The notes beneath the pieces are model-generated. The model saw only the letters and a list, made by a program, of their open reading frames with translations, ran no database searches and had not been told where the DNA came from. DNA of 64,000 nt from Asparagopsis taxiformis (Eukaryota; Rhodophyta; Florideophyceae; Bonnemaisoniales; Bonnemaisoniaceae): NCBI GenBank assembly GCA_030407315.1, contig JALQPE010000174.1, positions 1 to 64,000 on the forward strand, given 5' to 3'. A program made the position numbers and the translations under genes. Numbering within the stretch: position 1 is the stretch's first letter; the number at the start of each line of letters is the position of its first letter. Positions 1 through 11,820 of the stretch are shown here, piece by piece.

Positions 1-805
1 CTTGAAGTTGGGAATGGAGGGGTGAGGATCCTGTCTTTTTTCCCGAAGACAGGATTACCGGCTGGCTTCTTAATACTAGATGGGGGCTGCGGACCAGGAG
101 GGGCACACGGACTTTCTGAGTATCCAATTTTGAGGAGTTCGGACCTACCCAATCCCCATCCTATTTCATGATGCCGAGCGGATCCGATGGGTTCTTTATA
201 GTAGCTGCACCTTATAGTCATGTATGCCTGGTCCTACGGACGCCGACATGTGGAAGGTTCCCGTTAACCACTTTTATGTGCCACCCTATTCCGTCTTAGT
301 TGATCGCGGTTGACCTTTACCATTACGGGGTCGGCTTCAGGTGATGAGATCTTCCTGTGGGAGCAGAATTTAGTCTATGGTCTGCCCACGCGCGGCCACA
401 TCTACTTGAAGACTGAGAAGACGTCTCACGGACCACATCCCACCGTCGAATATTTAAAAGTATGACAGGAGCAATAGATAGCATACGAGAAGTATTAAAA
501 CCTATGCTATTGTTTCCCTGCTATGAAGTTCTGCTGTCTTTCTCATCTCACATTATTCGCTTAGCCCACCTTTCTATTTTCATCTATACATCTGACCTCA
601 TGTCATAGTTTAGTGCTACTAAGCCTATGATTGCTACATTTTTGTATTAGTCTACAACTTTACATGATTTCACTAGCTAGACCGTAGGGGGGACTAGTTT
701 TAGACCTTGACAACCCGTGAGGTTCGACTATAAGAGACGTTGCTGAGATAACACATGACACAGAATGCTCCTGGAAGCCACTCACAGCCGTACAAACGTT
801 CTGCT
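1..805. other. gene-free left edge
   Basis: No gene is recognised here. All reading frames are short and none looks like a protein. The first 120 bases faintly resemble the repeat modules further right (a GAAGT(T/C)GGGAA start), so this is probably old transposon-derived DNA. Confidence 0.4.
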
Positions 806-1413
806 GAGCCATGTTCCTGACTTCCCAATTCCTTGCTCACCCTTCCCTAGGTGGGAGGGGACGGAACTCTCAGCCCCTTACAGCGGAAGCCGTTTACCGG
901 GGATTCTTACAGCAAAGTCATCGTTACGATGACTTTGCTGTAAGAAAGCGTTTCCATTACAGTGGCCAAGAATTTTTTTCACCGGGTAAAAAATCATGGC
1001 AGCTGTAATGATTTATTTTCTTACAGCAAAGTCATCGTAACGATGACTTTGCTGTAAGGAAACGTTTTCCATTGCAGTGGCCAAAGAAATTTTACCGGGT
1101 AAAAAATCAGCAAGAATTTTTACCGGGTGAAAAATCGTGGCTGCTGTAATGATTTATTTTCTTACAGCAAAGTCATCGTTACGATGACTTTGCTGTAAGA
1201 AAGCGTTTCAATTACAGTGGCCAAGAATTTTTTTACCGGGTAAAAAATCATGGCTGCTGTAATGATTTATTTTCTTACAGCAAAGTCATCGTAACGATGA
1301 CTTTGCTGTAAGCATCCCTGGTAAATTGCTTCCGCTGTAAGCGGCAGGGACTTCCGTCCTTTTCCGACCTAGGGAAGGGTGAGGAGGAATTATGAAGTCA
1401 GGAAACAGGGTAT
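806..1413. repeat. palindromic MITE-like cluster 1 (four 39-bp palindromes)
   Basis: The two ends form a long imperfect inverted repeat: the left end from about 810 (GTTCCTGACTTC, then CTCACCCTTCCCTAGG) is mirrored at 1368-1410. Inside are four copies of a 39-bp palindrome with 19-nt arms (CTTACAGCAAAGTCATCGT) around one central base, at 906-944, 1020-1058, 1161-1199 and 1274-1312. The centre base is alternately T and A, meaning the copies alternate in orientation. Between them lie shorter palindromes of the form TTTTTACC(G)GGTAAAAA. No transposase is present. It is best read as a nested or foldback non-autonomous DNA element. Confidence 0.75.
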
Positions 1414-2469
1414 AGGAATGGTATGGACGGCTGTAGGCGGCATTAGGTAACACATTGTGTTGTTTACACCCGGTTTGAGCTGGGTGTTGTGTCTAGTATG
1501 GTTGGAGGAGTGTACGAAATTTCTACCACGTGGTCGGAAATGGTTCAATTTTCTCACGACAGAGATTCTGACTTTCGAAATTCAAACTCGTTAAAGTGGG
1601 CTGGAGTTGGTGTGAACACCTCCAGGACCTCTGGGAAGGATCTGGTAACACATGTCCTGTGACTGCACGCGGTTATCCTCTCTGAAATCAACCATAGATT
1701 ATCGGAGGGCAAAATCTACTCTTGGTGCCTTGTGGCACATTGACAATACAAAACCGTCTGTTTCCAGTTTTTATATACTTTACTCTCGAGTAGATAGGAT
1801 TTCAGCTGTCCAAGTAAAAATGGGCCATATAAATTTTCATTTCAACACAAGCATTGTGCAATTCAACCTCTTCCAGGTCCAAAAACTTGTCCAGAGTACA
1901 CTTCCAGGCCATCGCCTGGGAGCGTACTCTGGACAATTTTTTGGACTAAGTGCACTTTCAAGTGCATGCACTTGGAGGCATCCAGTCCAAATCTACGTCG
2001 TTCCGACAAAGTTGAATTTTGGCCATGGCCGAAATTCATCATATCTGCAGTTGTGAGAATCTGATGACCAAAAATCGATGCATTCTGCCAGCCCTAATGC
2101 GCAAGCCAGAAGCTTTACGGACAGATAAAACACCTTTCTGTACTCCCCAGAGCCACTCCAGCCCTTATACACTACGGTGTTGAAAAGGGGGCCTCAGACA
2201 GTACGGTGAGACAGTGCTTTTTACTGCCTCACTGTACAATGATCTCCAGGAAGTAGGATATTCTCTAAGCCTAGCACGGGACAGAAAGATTGAAGCGTAG
2301 GCATGCAGAAGTATAGAGGCAATAGTATGTGTAGACTATGGCAGTGGTAGAAAAGTATTTCATGCACGAAAAGGACTGGTAGAGTGGCACTAGAGAAGTG
2401 ATGCTTAGCAGGAAGGGATGTGGAGATGATGAAGGAGGAACAGACATGAGATCGAGGGTTGAGACCAAC

Positions 2470-2752
2470 GGCTTACAGACGGAGCAGTTTACCAGGGATG
2501 TTTACAGCAAAGTCATCGTTACGATGACTTTGCTGTAAGAAAACAATTCATTACAGTAGCCATGATTTTTTTACCGGGTAAAAAATTCCTGGCCACTGTA
2601 ATGAAAACGTTTTCTTACAGCAAAGTCATCGTAACGATGACTTTGCTGTAAGCATCCCTGGTAAACTGCCTCAGCTGTAAGCGGCTGGGAGCTTGGTCCC
2701 TCCCTCACCTTGGGAAGGGTGAGCAAGGAATTGTGAAGCCGTAAAACATGGC
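2470..2752. repeat. palindromic MITE-like cluster 2
   Basis: This holds two copies of the 39-bp palindrome (about 2501-2539, first bases changed, and 2614-2652) in opposite orientation, with a TTTTTTTACCGGGTAAAAAA palindrome between them. The flanks GCTTACAG...CAGTTTACCAGGGATG and CATCCCTGGTAAACTG...CTGTAAGC are inverted repeats. The outer left arm seen in cluster 1 is missing, so this copy is truncated on the left. Confidence 0.7.
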
Positions 2753-3367
2753 AGAGGGATGGTTTGGACGGCTGTTAGCGGTGTTGGGGAGCACTCTGCG
2801 TCGTGCTAACCCAGTCTGGGCTGGGTGCCCTGCCTGGTACGGCGGGAGGAGTGCACAAAATTTCAAACACAATTTCCTCAAGAGTGAAATTCTGATTGTC
2901 GAAACTCAACCTCCCTAAAATGAACTAGAGCTGGCATGAGCACCTCCAGGACGTCTGGAAAGGTACTGACAGCACATTTTCGGAGCATTGGCGCAGCTGT
3001 TCTCTCTGAGATCAAGCATAGAGTATCCGTGGCCAGATTCTATTCCTGGTGCCGTGTGGCACAGTGACCACACCAAATCGCCCTTTTTAGCAGACTGTAG
3101 ATTTGAGTTACTAGGAATCTAGCTGCCTTCAATACGAACATAGTTGGTAAGTAGGCTAGCCTAGGATTGTAGAAAATCAGGAAGGATGGGAGGGTAGGTA
3201 TGCAGCAACATGAAGGGGATAGTATGAGTAGATTATGGCGGTGGTAGAGAAGGATTGCACTCACTGAAGGGTCGGCTGGAGTGACACCGGAGTCGACATA
3301 GAAGGGAGGTTGGGATAGGCTGGGATGAAGGAAGACAAGAGACATGAGAGAGAGGGTGAAGCCAGAC

Positions 3368-3815
3368 CGCTTACAGCTGAGGCAGTTTACCGCGGGTGCT
3401 GACAGCAAAGTCATCGTTACGATGACTTTGCTGTAAGAAAAGAAAACATTACAGCAGGCACGTTTTTTACCCGGTAAAAAAATTCTTGGTGATTTTTTAC
3501 CCGGTAAAAATTCTTCGCCTACTGTAATGTTTCCTTTTCTTACAGCAAAGTCATCGTTACGATGACTTTGCTGTAAGAAACGTTTCATTACAGTAGCCAC
3601 GATTTTTTACCCGGTAAAAAAATTCTTGGTGATTTTTTCACCCGGTAAAATCCTTCGCCCACTGTAATGTTTTCTTTTCTTACAGCAAAGTCATCGTAAC
3701 GATGACTTTGCTGTAAGCATCCCTGGTAAACTGCCTCAGCTGTAAGCGGCTGGGAGCTTGGTCCCTCTCTCACTTTGGGAAGGGTGAGATAGGAATTTTG
3801 AAGTCGGGAACATTG
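3368..3815. repeat. palindromic MITE-like cluster 3
   Basis: Three palindromes lie at about 3400-3439 (left arm end altered), 3539-3577 and 3679-3717. They are separated by two near-identical spacers carrying TTTTTTACCCGGTAAAAAAA palindromes and CATTACAG/CTGTAATG inverted pairs. The outer arms (CGCTTACAGCTGAGGCAGTTTACC and its mirror near 3720-3750) are well preserved. No coding capacity is seen. Confidence 0.7.
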
Positions 3816-4489
3816 TGGAAGGATGGTTTCGACGGCTTCGGGCGGCTTTGAAGAGCAATCTGTGTCTTGTTCACCCGGGCTGAACTACCTAAAAAGTTCA
3901 GTATTGGGAGATCAGCACGGTAAATTTCGACCACCATTTTCTCACGACAGAGATTCTGGCGGTCGAAATTCAAACTCGTTAAAATGGACTAGAGTTGGTG
4001 TGAACACCTCCAGGACCTCTGGAAAGGTACTACCTGCACTTTTCCGAGGCTACAAGAAGCCGGTCTCTCCAATATCAAGCATAGATTATCGGTGCGCAAA
4101 ATCTACTCCTGGTGCTGTGTAGCACATTGACTATACAAAACCGTCCGTTTTCCGTTATAATAAACTATACTCTCAAGTAGGTAGGAATCTAGATATTCAC
4201 CTTACATCGATGGTTATGAAGTAGGTTAGCCTAGGACTGAAGGACAGAAGGTAAAGGATAGGATGGTAGGCATGGGGTAAAATGAATGTGGTGGTATGAG
4301 TAGAATACGGAAGTGGTAGACAGGTATTTAATGCACAGGAGGGGCGTGTGAAGTGACACCAGAGGCGCGGTGCGTCACAGGAAGGAAGACTGGAATGATG
4401 AAGGAGAACTAGAGGCATGAGAGATAGGTTGTTGAGGCATGCTTCTAGCTCTATTATATAACTACATTGCTCCTCTATAGGCTACGCAA

Positions 4490-5140
4490 TCCATTCCAGC
4501 AGTTCTAGTTAAAAATGGACTATATGAATGTTTCATTTCAATATCAGCATTGTGCAGTTGAGCCTCTTCAAGGTCCGAAAACTTGTCCAGAGTACGCTTC
4601 CAGGCCACTTGAAGGCATCCAGAACACTTGCACTTCGTTCTTGCAAAGTTCAATTTTGGCTATCACATCTCCAGTTGTGGGAGTCTGGTGACCAAAAGTC
4701 GATGCATTCTGGAATCCCTACCACGCAATTCAACAGCTTTACGGACACATAAAACACTTTTCCGTACTCCCTAGAGCCACTCCAGCCCTTACGGATCACT
4801 TACACTTCGTTCCGACAAAGTTCAATTTTGGCCATCACATCTTCAGTTGTGGGAATCTGGTGACCAAAACTCGATGCATTCTGTCAGCCCTAATGCGCAA
4901 GCCAGCAGCTTTACGAACTCATAGAACACTTTTCCGTACTCCCTAGACCCACTCCAACCCTTACAGACCACTTGCACATCATTCGGACAAAGTTCCATTT
5001 TGACCATCACATCTCCAGTTGTGAGAATCTGATGACCAAAAAATCGATGAATTATACCAACCCTTCCACGCAAGCGAGAAAGCTTGAGTGCAATTAAACA
5101 AGTTTTAGTACTCCCTAGAACCACCCAACCGTTTCAGACC
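4490..5140. repeat. 173-bp tandem repeat, about three to four copies
   Basis: A unit containing TCGATG(C/A)ATT, then CTTTACG, then ACTCCCTAGA(G/A)CCACTCCA recurs at 4701, 4873 and 5046, a spacing of 172-173 bases. A single further copy lies near 2079-2168. The copies differ by several substitutions. It behaves like a short satellite or an internal repeat of an old transposon, and no ORF spans it. Confidence 0.65.
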
Positions 5141-5217
5141 ACTTTGCAGCCTTTTTCGCGAGGTCCGAAATCGTCTCCTTCTTCTTCCCGAGTGAGAAAC
5201 ATCAGTCCCTCTCATAT

Positions 5218-5500
5218 GCTTACAGAGAAGTTGGTTTACCATGGTTTCTTACAGCAAAGTCATCGTAACGATGACTTTGCTGTAATGTTTTGTTTTCTTA
5301 CAGCAAAGTCATCGTTACGATGACTTTGCTGTAATGTTTTGTTTTCTTACAGCAAAGTCATCGTTACGATGACTTTGCTGTAAGCAACCGGGGTAAACTG
5401 CCTTTGCTGTAAGAAAACTGAAAGAAGCAGTTCCGACAGCTTGTCCTGAGAAAGCAAATCCGCCTTAAACGATGACTTTGCTGTAAGAAAACACAGTAAT
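5218..5500. repeat. palindromic MITE-like cluster 4
   Basis: Three 39-bp palindromes are packed closely at about 5248, 5297 and 5346-5384, joined by TGTTTTGTTTT spacers. A half palindrome (ACGATGACTTTGCTGTAAG) lies at about 5468-5486. This tighter arrangement, without the ACCGGGT palindromes, differs from clusters 1-3 and suggests a derived or internally deleted version of the same family. Confidence 0.65.
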
Positions 5501-8131
5501 TACAGTTCCGACAGCTTGTCCTGAAAACCCGTCCTCCCACATAAGTTTTATATTCTGTTACCTACCCTAGAGCTCTAATGACGTGCCCAGTCCCAAGTTT
5601 CGTACCTGGTGCTGGGCAGAATGGCTAATTAGCGTACTTCATTCTAAGGATGAAGTCGACATTCTGTCGCGTCTGCAGCCATAACATGCTGTTGGCGCCG
5701 ATTACAGCGGTGATTACACCGTTTGTGACGTAGCCATCGGCGCCGATGATTTATGCGCCGTAACACTTCAACGCGCCTACCACACACGCAATGTACTGTC
5801 ATATTAGGTTTTCTCAATCCTCGTCCGCCCACACGCTCAATTCATGCATGCATTCCCTCACCGCCTTCCACTCGCGTCACACGCACCCTTTCGCCCGTCT
5901 AAATGCCCCCTTGCCTTGACATCCCTCATATATCAACTGGTTCGACTCGCACCGCGTTGGTCCACTTAGCATGACCATAGTCGCCGCGCCCATTCTTCGA
6001 CCACATTCGCCGTCCAGTCGCGCCCAATCCCAACTGCCGCACACATACATAAACGAGCTTCCCATGATCACTTTCCGCCCGGGCTGTCCCAACGGGCATA
6101 CGATGCCATCCATACTCTGTCCGCAGATGGCTCAACTCCCTTGTGCCAATCACTTGACGCCATTCGCACCTTCCACACACCCACCTCGCTGTTTCTTACT
6201 ATCCTTCACACACACCTCGCTCCTGCCCAATCACATCTTCCAGTCTGTCACACTCGGTGATGCCAATCCGTCCCAGTAACGAGGTCGCAATATCGTCGAC
6301 CTCGCTATTGAGACAATGTAAACAAAGAGGTTTTTCACCACACCCTGTGATCCATGACTTGACCAACTGAGACCGTGAGCCGGATAACGTTGAAATGTTT
6401 ATTCTTGAACTGCATCTTGAGATGTATTGAACACTTGCGCAGCAGTCCCCCATCCCTGGACAGCGAGCCAGTCGTTGCACTCGGGTGTCAATCAAGTGAA
6501 TGCAGTGTGTCAACGTGCCTTGTACAAAAACTTGGACCGGCTCTTGCGCCCCTGCCACTGCTCAAGCGTATCCAGATACTTGAGTGTGCCAGTCCAGAGT
6601 CTTAATATTCAGGTTGATGCATGTGAGCTGCCAAAATAGTCCAAATGGAACATATGACGATTTACGCCGAACAAACATGTTGTCCTGCACAGCGTTGTTC
6701 TCTAGTGTTGCGCACTACACCATCTATCCCTTACTATCTAAACGAACAGCTTAAAAATGCTACATCTACAAGCACCAGTGGTGGACTGGGCTCGTCTGTC
6801 TTCCAAGAGTTTCCAGAATGGGATGTGGATATGGTTATGACTTCAACGACAACAGCGTGTGGTGAATGATGAGCGAAAAGTTTGTTTACTCGTTGCTTTC
6901 ACTCGCAGTCTGCCCTGCGTCATGGTGCAATGCGATACAAATTGCTACTGGGAAAGAAGCTTTACAGAGTGAGGCAATGGTAAGGTGTCGGATACATACC
7001 GACGCTTCTCATACAAAGCTATATTTGTAAAAGTCAGTAGTATACAGTGTACGTGAGCATTGCATTGCATCGCATCTAGTAAGCGCGCACACGAACGCAC
7101 AAATACAGATGCACGCACTGGCGATTGATTCACAACGAGCGCAACTAGTCCACAACAACCATTTGATTGAAGCTCTCCGGGTGATTCTAGCAGCAACGCA
7201 TCTGCAATGGTTACGACACTAAGCTGTTGGAAAGGACCTGCAAGCAAGTTTCAAACACAAGGCCACACCAGCAGCAGAAAGAAAAAGTACATTTGTAATG
7301 AAATGCCACCGATATATTGCCTCCATCTTGGTTTCAGTGTTAGTTTGTGTAGAGCTGCCGCTGTGGTGAATAAGAGCGTTCCGTGTTTCAACAAGCGTAT
7401 TAAGAAATACATATGTGACTGTGAGCGACATGCGGTGGCATGTTGTTGCGTTACAGACGGTTAGATGATGATGTGAGGGAAGCAGCGATGCAAGAACTAG
7501 GCGCACATGTAACGCCAACAAAGATGCACACTGTGTTGCATTGAGAGTGCTGCGCGATGTTGGGGCGAGAGAGGAGGTCGACGTGGTGCAGACATCACAC
7601 ATCATTCCATTCAATTATATTCCACCAATACCCGTCAGGTGTATAGAAACTGTATGATTTCTCCCCAGACTCATCTCCCATCACTCCAGTAATCCCACTA
7701 TCACCATTCCCACTCACGTTTCCATGGTACTCATGTACGTCACACATAGCGTAACCCGTCATCTTCTTAGGACCAGGATTGGACAAAGCAGTGGCGTCTT
7801 GGAGTCACCGGGACACCATCTGAGAGGTAGGAGTCTCCCCGACTGGTACTGTGACGAATGTGAACCACATCGGGGGTCATCGTAGTTGACTGTGTAGAGC
7901 TCATCGCCATCCCCTCGCTTAGTATCGAGCATAGCTTGTGAAATTCTAGGAAGCTTACTTGAATTAGATACATTTTTCAGTCCTAATGTTTGTCCATAAA
8001 GCTAGGCTCCTCTTCGGCAGTAGGCACGAGACCGAAATGGGTGAATTGACTCGTGAGAAAGCGAGCAGACGTATCAATCTTTCCGTAACTAGTGACATCG
8101 TAATCATATCGTTGAAATAACACGTGTGAGA
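5501..8131. other. region with no recognised gene
   Basis: Only short overlapping ORFs on both strands occur here, none with recognisable domains. Two minus-strand stretches (7595-7786 and 7767-7973) read as plausible protein, but in different frames and with stops. They could be decayed 3' parts of the transportin-like pseudogene at 8132-8853, or retroelement debris. Confidence 0.35.
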
Positions 8132-8853
8132 TTAATGGTGTGACCAGTAAAGATGCATGTACAAACGGATTGCAATGACAGTTGGAAGAACTGCCGGGTC
8201 GCTCGAATAGGCCTTCCAGGCTTGCAAAAAAGTGAGAACGGCACGCGCATTACGCAACGCCGCACGGTTGAGACAGGCGGGAAGATTGACATGCAAAATG
8301 GCCAGCATAAACAGGGAGGTCTGCAGAACAACGTGGACATTTTGTGCACAAAAGCGGTGCAAAAGCTGTGTCTCGGCGTGTCGAAACTCGAGCACGACCG
8401 CCGACATGACGTGAAAAATGTGCACGTGTTCCTCAGAGAAGACGCGACGGAGGTCGAGCCACCTAGAGTCGCGCAGTGACGATCACACATTTGCCATCGC
8501 AAAGTGGCACGCGTGCGCGAAGAAAAAGAGCCCGGAGGTGGTGAAGGGGGAGCGCGAGCGCGAGAAGCGGGATTCAAAAGGCGTCAATGCGCTGTGCGTC
8601 ATCGGTGAACATCAACCAATCGGTTTGGAAGCGACGATGCAGCGTGGTAGCGACGAACAGAAGCGCGTGTGGCGTCGCATTGGTGTCAATCAATTGCGTG
8701 CGTATGGACTGTGCGGATTGCCAACTACGCAAGGCGATGAGATAACGATCCGCTTGCGATACTTGTTTGCCACGGTCGAGTGTGGTCAATTGACCACACT
8801 AGCATTAATGCTACTTGCACATTGGCGAGAGTGAACTGATGATTGGTTGTCAT
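8132..8853 (-). pseudogene. decayed importin-beta/transportin-3-like N-terminal region
   Basis: Reading the minus strand from an ATG at 8853, the translation changes frame at least twice but is similar by eye throughout to the N-terminal HEAT repeats of transportin-3/importin-13. A FTLANVQVALMLVWSI start is followed, after a frame change, by QADRYLIALRSWQSAQSIRT (family pattern: WL..FQRS..AW.I.DQLL). FVATTLHRRFQTDW then matches the family's FAA.TM..KIQT. After an in-frame stop, a third segment from about 8470 to 8132 continues with helical sequence (SLRDSRWLDL, VFSEEHVHIF). These proteins carry SR-rich cargo into the nucleus and are normally about 920-960 residues long, so only about a quarter is present. 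At least two frame breaks and stops argue for a pseudogene, though undetected introns could explain some of them. The assignment is by memory of the family pattern. Confidence 0.45.
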
Positions 8854-9650
8854 GAATTGTGGTTGGCGGCTTGATCCATGAAATTTTTTGTTGGATATAT
8901 TGTTGAAAGCGTGTGTTTTGTGGCGTGAGGCGTTTGGAAAATCTTGCAATCAGCCTTTCTGTGCGCCAGAAAAACCCATTTCCGAACAGCTGTCTCAACA
9001 CACGTTCTGCTCGACAATTGGCTGTTTCGCATACTGGCGATGTTCACATTGTCAGCATCTCTCACACATGTACAAGTCGCAGGATTCAACATGGAGACGG
9101 CACCAGAGGAGATAACAGCTGTTTACGCTTTGGTTCACTCGGCGCATCGCGACTATGATCGCAAATAGCTCTCGAATTGAGAAAGTAATCAACTATGGAA
9201 CACTCTTCCGTATCTGTTTCAGTTCCTTCACGGAAGCCTCAGTGATTAGCTCGAAAAGCTCTTTCTGCACCAATTTTGTGCATCGCTGCTCCCATTCGTG
9301 AACTCCTATTTATTCCCAACTTCCGTTCGGAAATTGAGGAATATGACGTCACATTCCTCAGCGATTGCAGGCCCTTCAGCACGATTCTAATTGTCATCGC
9401 ACTAAAATCGATAGTGTCATCTCCTATCCCAACTGACATAAACATGATTCTATTCTCTATTGGCAGAATAGGCTTCACTGAGACTAGAAACCTCAATCCC
9501 ATTCTAGGTCGGTCGATCTGCTATCCTCTTTCATTTATCCTCCCTCGTACTAACTTCGCTACCTACAAATATCTGTAAAGCTCGACCACAATTACTATCT
9601 TCGTATACCACACACCATTACACCATTCCAATATTTACCTTCACACCAAC
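8854..9650. other. region with no recognised gene
   Basis: Short overlapping ORFs on both strands; none shows a domain or signal peptide. The part next to 8853 would be the promoter side of the decayed transportin-like gene. Confidence 0.35.
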
Positions 9651-9689
9651 ACTATGCTCCATATTTCCTCTCAAGTCCACTCCACGAGA

Positions 9690-10036
9690 CAGTGTTGTGA
9701 ACCAATACACGGTACTACCCGCAGACAATACAATTTGCTATCTACACTACTGTCTACAGATTTACCCAGACAGTGCAGTAATACAATACAATGCACTGCC
9801 TCAGACAGTAAAATGTACTGTCTGCACATACTGTCTGGCGGCAACACTTCCGGACAGTAAAATTTACTGTTCTGGACAGTAAATTTTACTGTTTTTTGGT
9901 ACTGCCCAGATTTCGTGCCAGTTTATTGCTGCAGCAGTATTCTGAAATTTCCAGACAGTAAATTTTACTGTCTCCGCGCACTGTCTTGGCCAGACAGTAA
10001 TTTTTACTGTCTCAGACAGTAAATTTACTGTCTTTT
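9690..10036. repeat. cluster of ACAGTAAA...TTTACTGT palindromes
   Basis: At least five short palindromes of the form (G)GACAGTAAA(A/T)TTTACTGTC(C) occur between about 9850 and 10035, for example near 9857, 9877, 9953, 9993 and 10013. They are preceded by many degenerate ACTGT/ACAGT motifs from 9690. The cluster ends exactly where the retrotransposon protease reading frame stops (10038), so it interrupts or borders that element. It may be a foldback element or clustered protein-binding sites. Confidence 0.6.
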
Positions 10037-10037
10037 T

Positions 10038-11549
10038 TCATTCCCAACACCGTAGTGATGAGTGCATGTCGTCATCAATGAGTGGTATGAACTCACGTTC
10101 TCCAGAATCAGTGTAGGCCGGTAACTGTAATATATTTTGCTGATCATATAACAAGTTGCACTTGCGAACGATGTTACGGCCAATCACCCATTGTGATGAG
10201 CCATCAATGACAAGGTGTCTGATCACAACAGAACGGCCAGCATTAGATCGTACTGTAAGGCATACTGAACCAATAATTTTCCGCGGATCGCTGCTGTGCT
10301 GCCCAGATCCATATTGCCAATATGGACGATCGAAAATCGAATCAGGGAGCGGGTCAAAGCTCCCATTCCAATATGGGGCTATCAACGGCTGAATGAGCCT
10401 AAATTCTTCGATCCCAATACCACTGTAAGGAGCGGCATTGTCCACAAGCGGGCCAACGTATCCTAACGGAAATGTGTTATCTTCTGTGGCGAGCCTAGCC
10501 ATATTGAATGTTAGGGAGCGCTTAGTGCTGTGCTGGGGAGATTAACTGCTTGTTTGTCCTGCAGTTTGTTTCTCTGTGGTAATTTCATGCTCTTTCGAGT
10601 GATCACTCGCCCAGTGTCCCATTTTCTTGCATTTGCGGCATCTGCTTCTCGATTTTAGATCAGCAAGCTCACGAGGACTGAGCTTTTTCTTCTGTCTCGG
10701 CATACTGGTAGCATGAGCATGCATCGACATATCGGACACTTGTCCTTTTGGCTTGTCACATTGTCTGATCACAGACGCAATGGACTCATAGGAAAGGGCT
10801 TGGAGGAAGTCGTCAGTGGTGCTTGCTGGCGTGAGCTTTGCGTCTCTCGGAGCGGAGGAGGCAAGTACTGAGATGCGCTGGTTGCTGTCTACTGCAGAAT
10901 TAGCAAGCAGCATGAAGGCTACAAGCGATTCCGGTAGCTTGGTAGAAGTAGCATTTGAATTAAATTTGCTTGTTTTGGCTTCAAACCTGCGCTCAAAGTT
11001 CAGAAATGACTCGCTTGTACCTCTTTTGGTATTGAGCAGCTCGAGGAAGTCATTATATACTTCACTGACTACAGCAAGTGCATCCCGTTTGTGAATTTCA
11101 TTCACGATAGCATCAGGTCCGTCGTCACTTTCTATGATGTCGGAGCTTATTTTCATGCAAAGGTCTCTAGCACGGCCAAAAAGCTGAGATTAGAGCATGA
11201 TTCCTTGTAGCGACGGTAGTATCTTTGCAGCATGTCCGTCAGGAAGCTTATTGTGGAACGTCCTCCACATCTTGACGGCTCTCGCATATTCTTCTTGGTT
11301 TCCTTTACCATCAGTCCAGGGTACACACCTAGCATCCCATGAAAAACGCGGACGCGAGGGCAGATCAGCAGTATCTGGGCCCATAACTATGAAAAGTGAG
11401 ATGCTGAAACAGTCCTTGAATCCTTTTGCTACGTTAAACGTGCAGTAACAAGAGTTTTCAGGTTGGCAGGGTGGCGTGCAACCGGCAGTACCCAGAAGAT
11501 TGATCGGCAAGTGATGCTGTGGCAGTCTGTGCTCTTTGGCATGCCACAC
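10038..11549 (-). mobile_element. retrotransposon remnant: gag and aspartic protease
   Basis: One minus-strand frame runs from about 11549 to 10038. The likely gag start is the ATG at 11384. Gag contains a WTDGKGNQEEYARAVKMW core and a zinc knuckle CRKCKKMGHWASDH near 10640, which is C-X2-C-X4-H-X4-H rather than the usual CCHC. Stops in the same frame lie at 11190-11192 and 10542-10544. Past the second stop the frame continues into a retropepsin-like segment (LVDNAAPYSGIG, where D-T/S-G-A is usual, then VIGRNIVRKC). Reverse transcriptase, RNase H and integrase are absent. The two stops and the altered protease active site indicate a dead fragment. No flanking LTRs were found. Confidence 0.7.
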
Positions 11550-11820
11550 ACATTGTTTACTAGAAGGGGTTTTATATGCTATTGTGCGTGGGTAGCTAAA
11601 TGCACAATTGCAAATGCTGTATCATGGGATATCATAGGTAGTGTTACCCAAGATTAATCTAATGTATCAATAAGAGGTATTTGAATTCAAATGCCGTGGG
11701 TGGTAACTGGTCAACGGCATATTAACTGTATGGATAACAATGATATTTGGATCACTCTGTGAATGTGACAGTCTTGATAATTGTCTTTGAGTCATTGGTC
11801 GATCCAACTGAACAATTCAT
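11550..11820. other. junction between retroelement remnant and tandem array
   Basis: About 270 bases of unique sequence. Its last part (11752-11820) supplies the novel 3' end of the truncated array gene. No other feature is seen. Confidence 0.4.

Larger units (their letters stand above)
1395..4450. repeat. three diverged copies of a larger interspersed repeat
   Basis: A module beginning GAAGTC(A/G)GGAA, followed by a CACCTCCAGGAC(C/G)TCTGG segment and an ATAGA(T/G)TATC segment, occurs at roughly 1395-1770, 2735-3090 and 3797-4160, each directly after a palindromic cluster. A second shared segment (CTTGTCCAGAGTAC nearby) occurs at about 1806-1915 and 4500-4615. The copies have diverged by substitutions and small indels and carry no intact ORF. 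Together with the palindromic clusters they look like repeated insertions of one composite transposon family, or one insertion followed by segmental duplication. Confidence 0.6.

Noticed and set aside
906..5384. Regular short repeats that could suggest a CRISPR array
   Set aside because: The repeats are perfect palindromes with variable spacing and alternating orientation, lie in eukaryotic DNA, and have no cas genes; they fit nested foldback elements.
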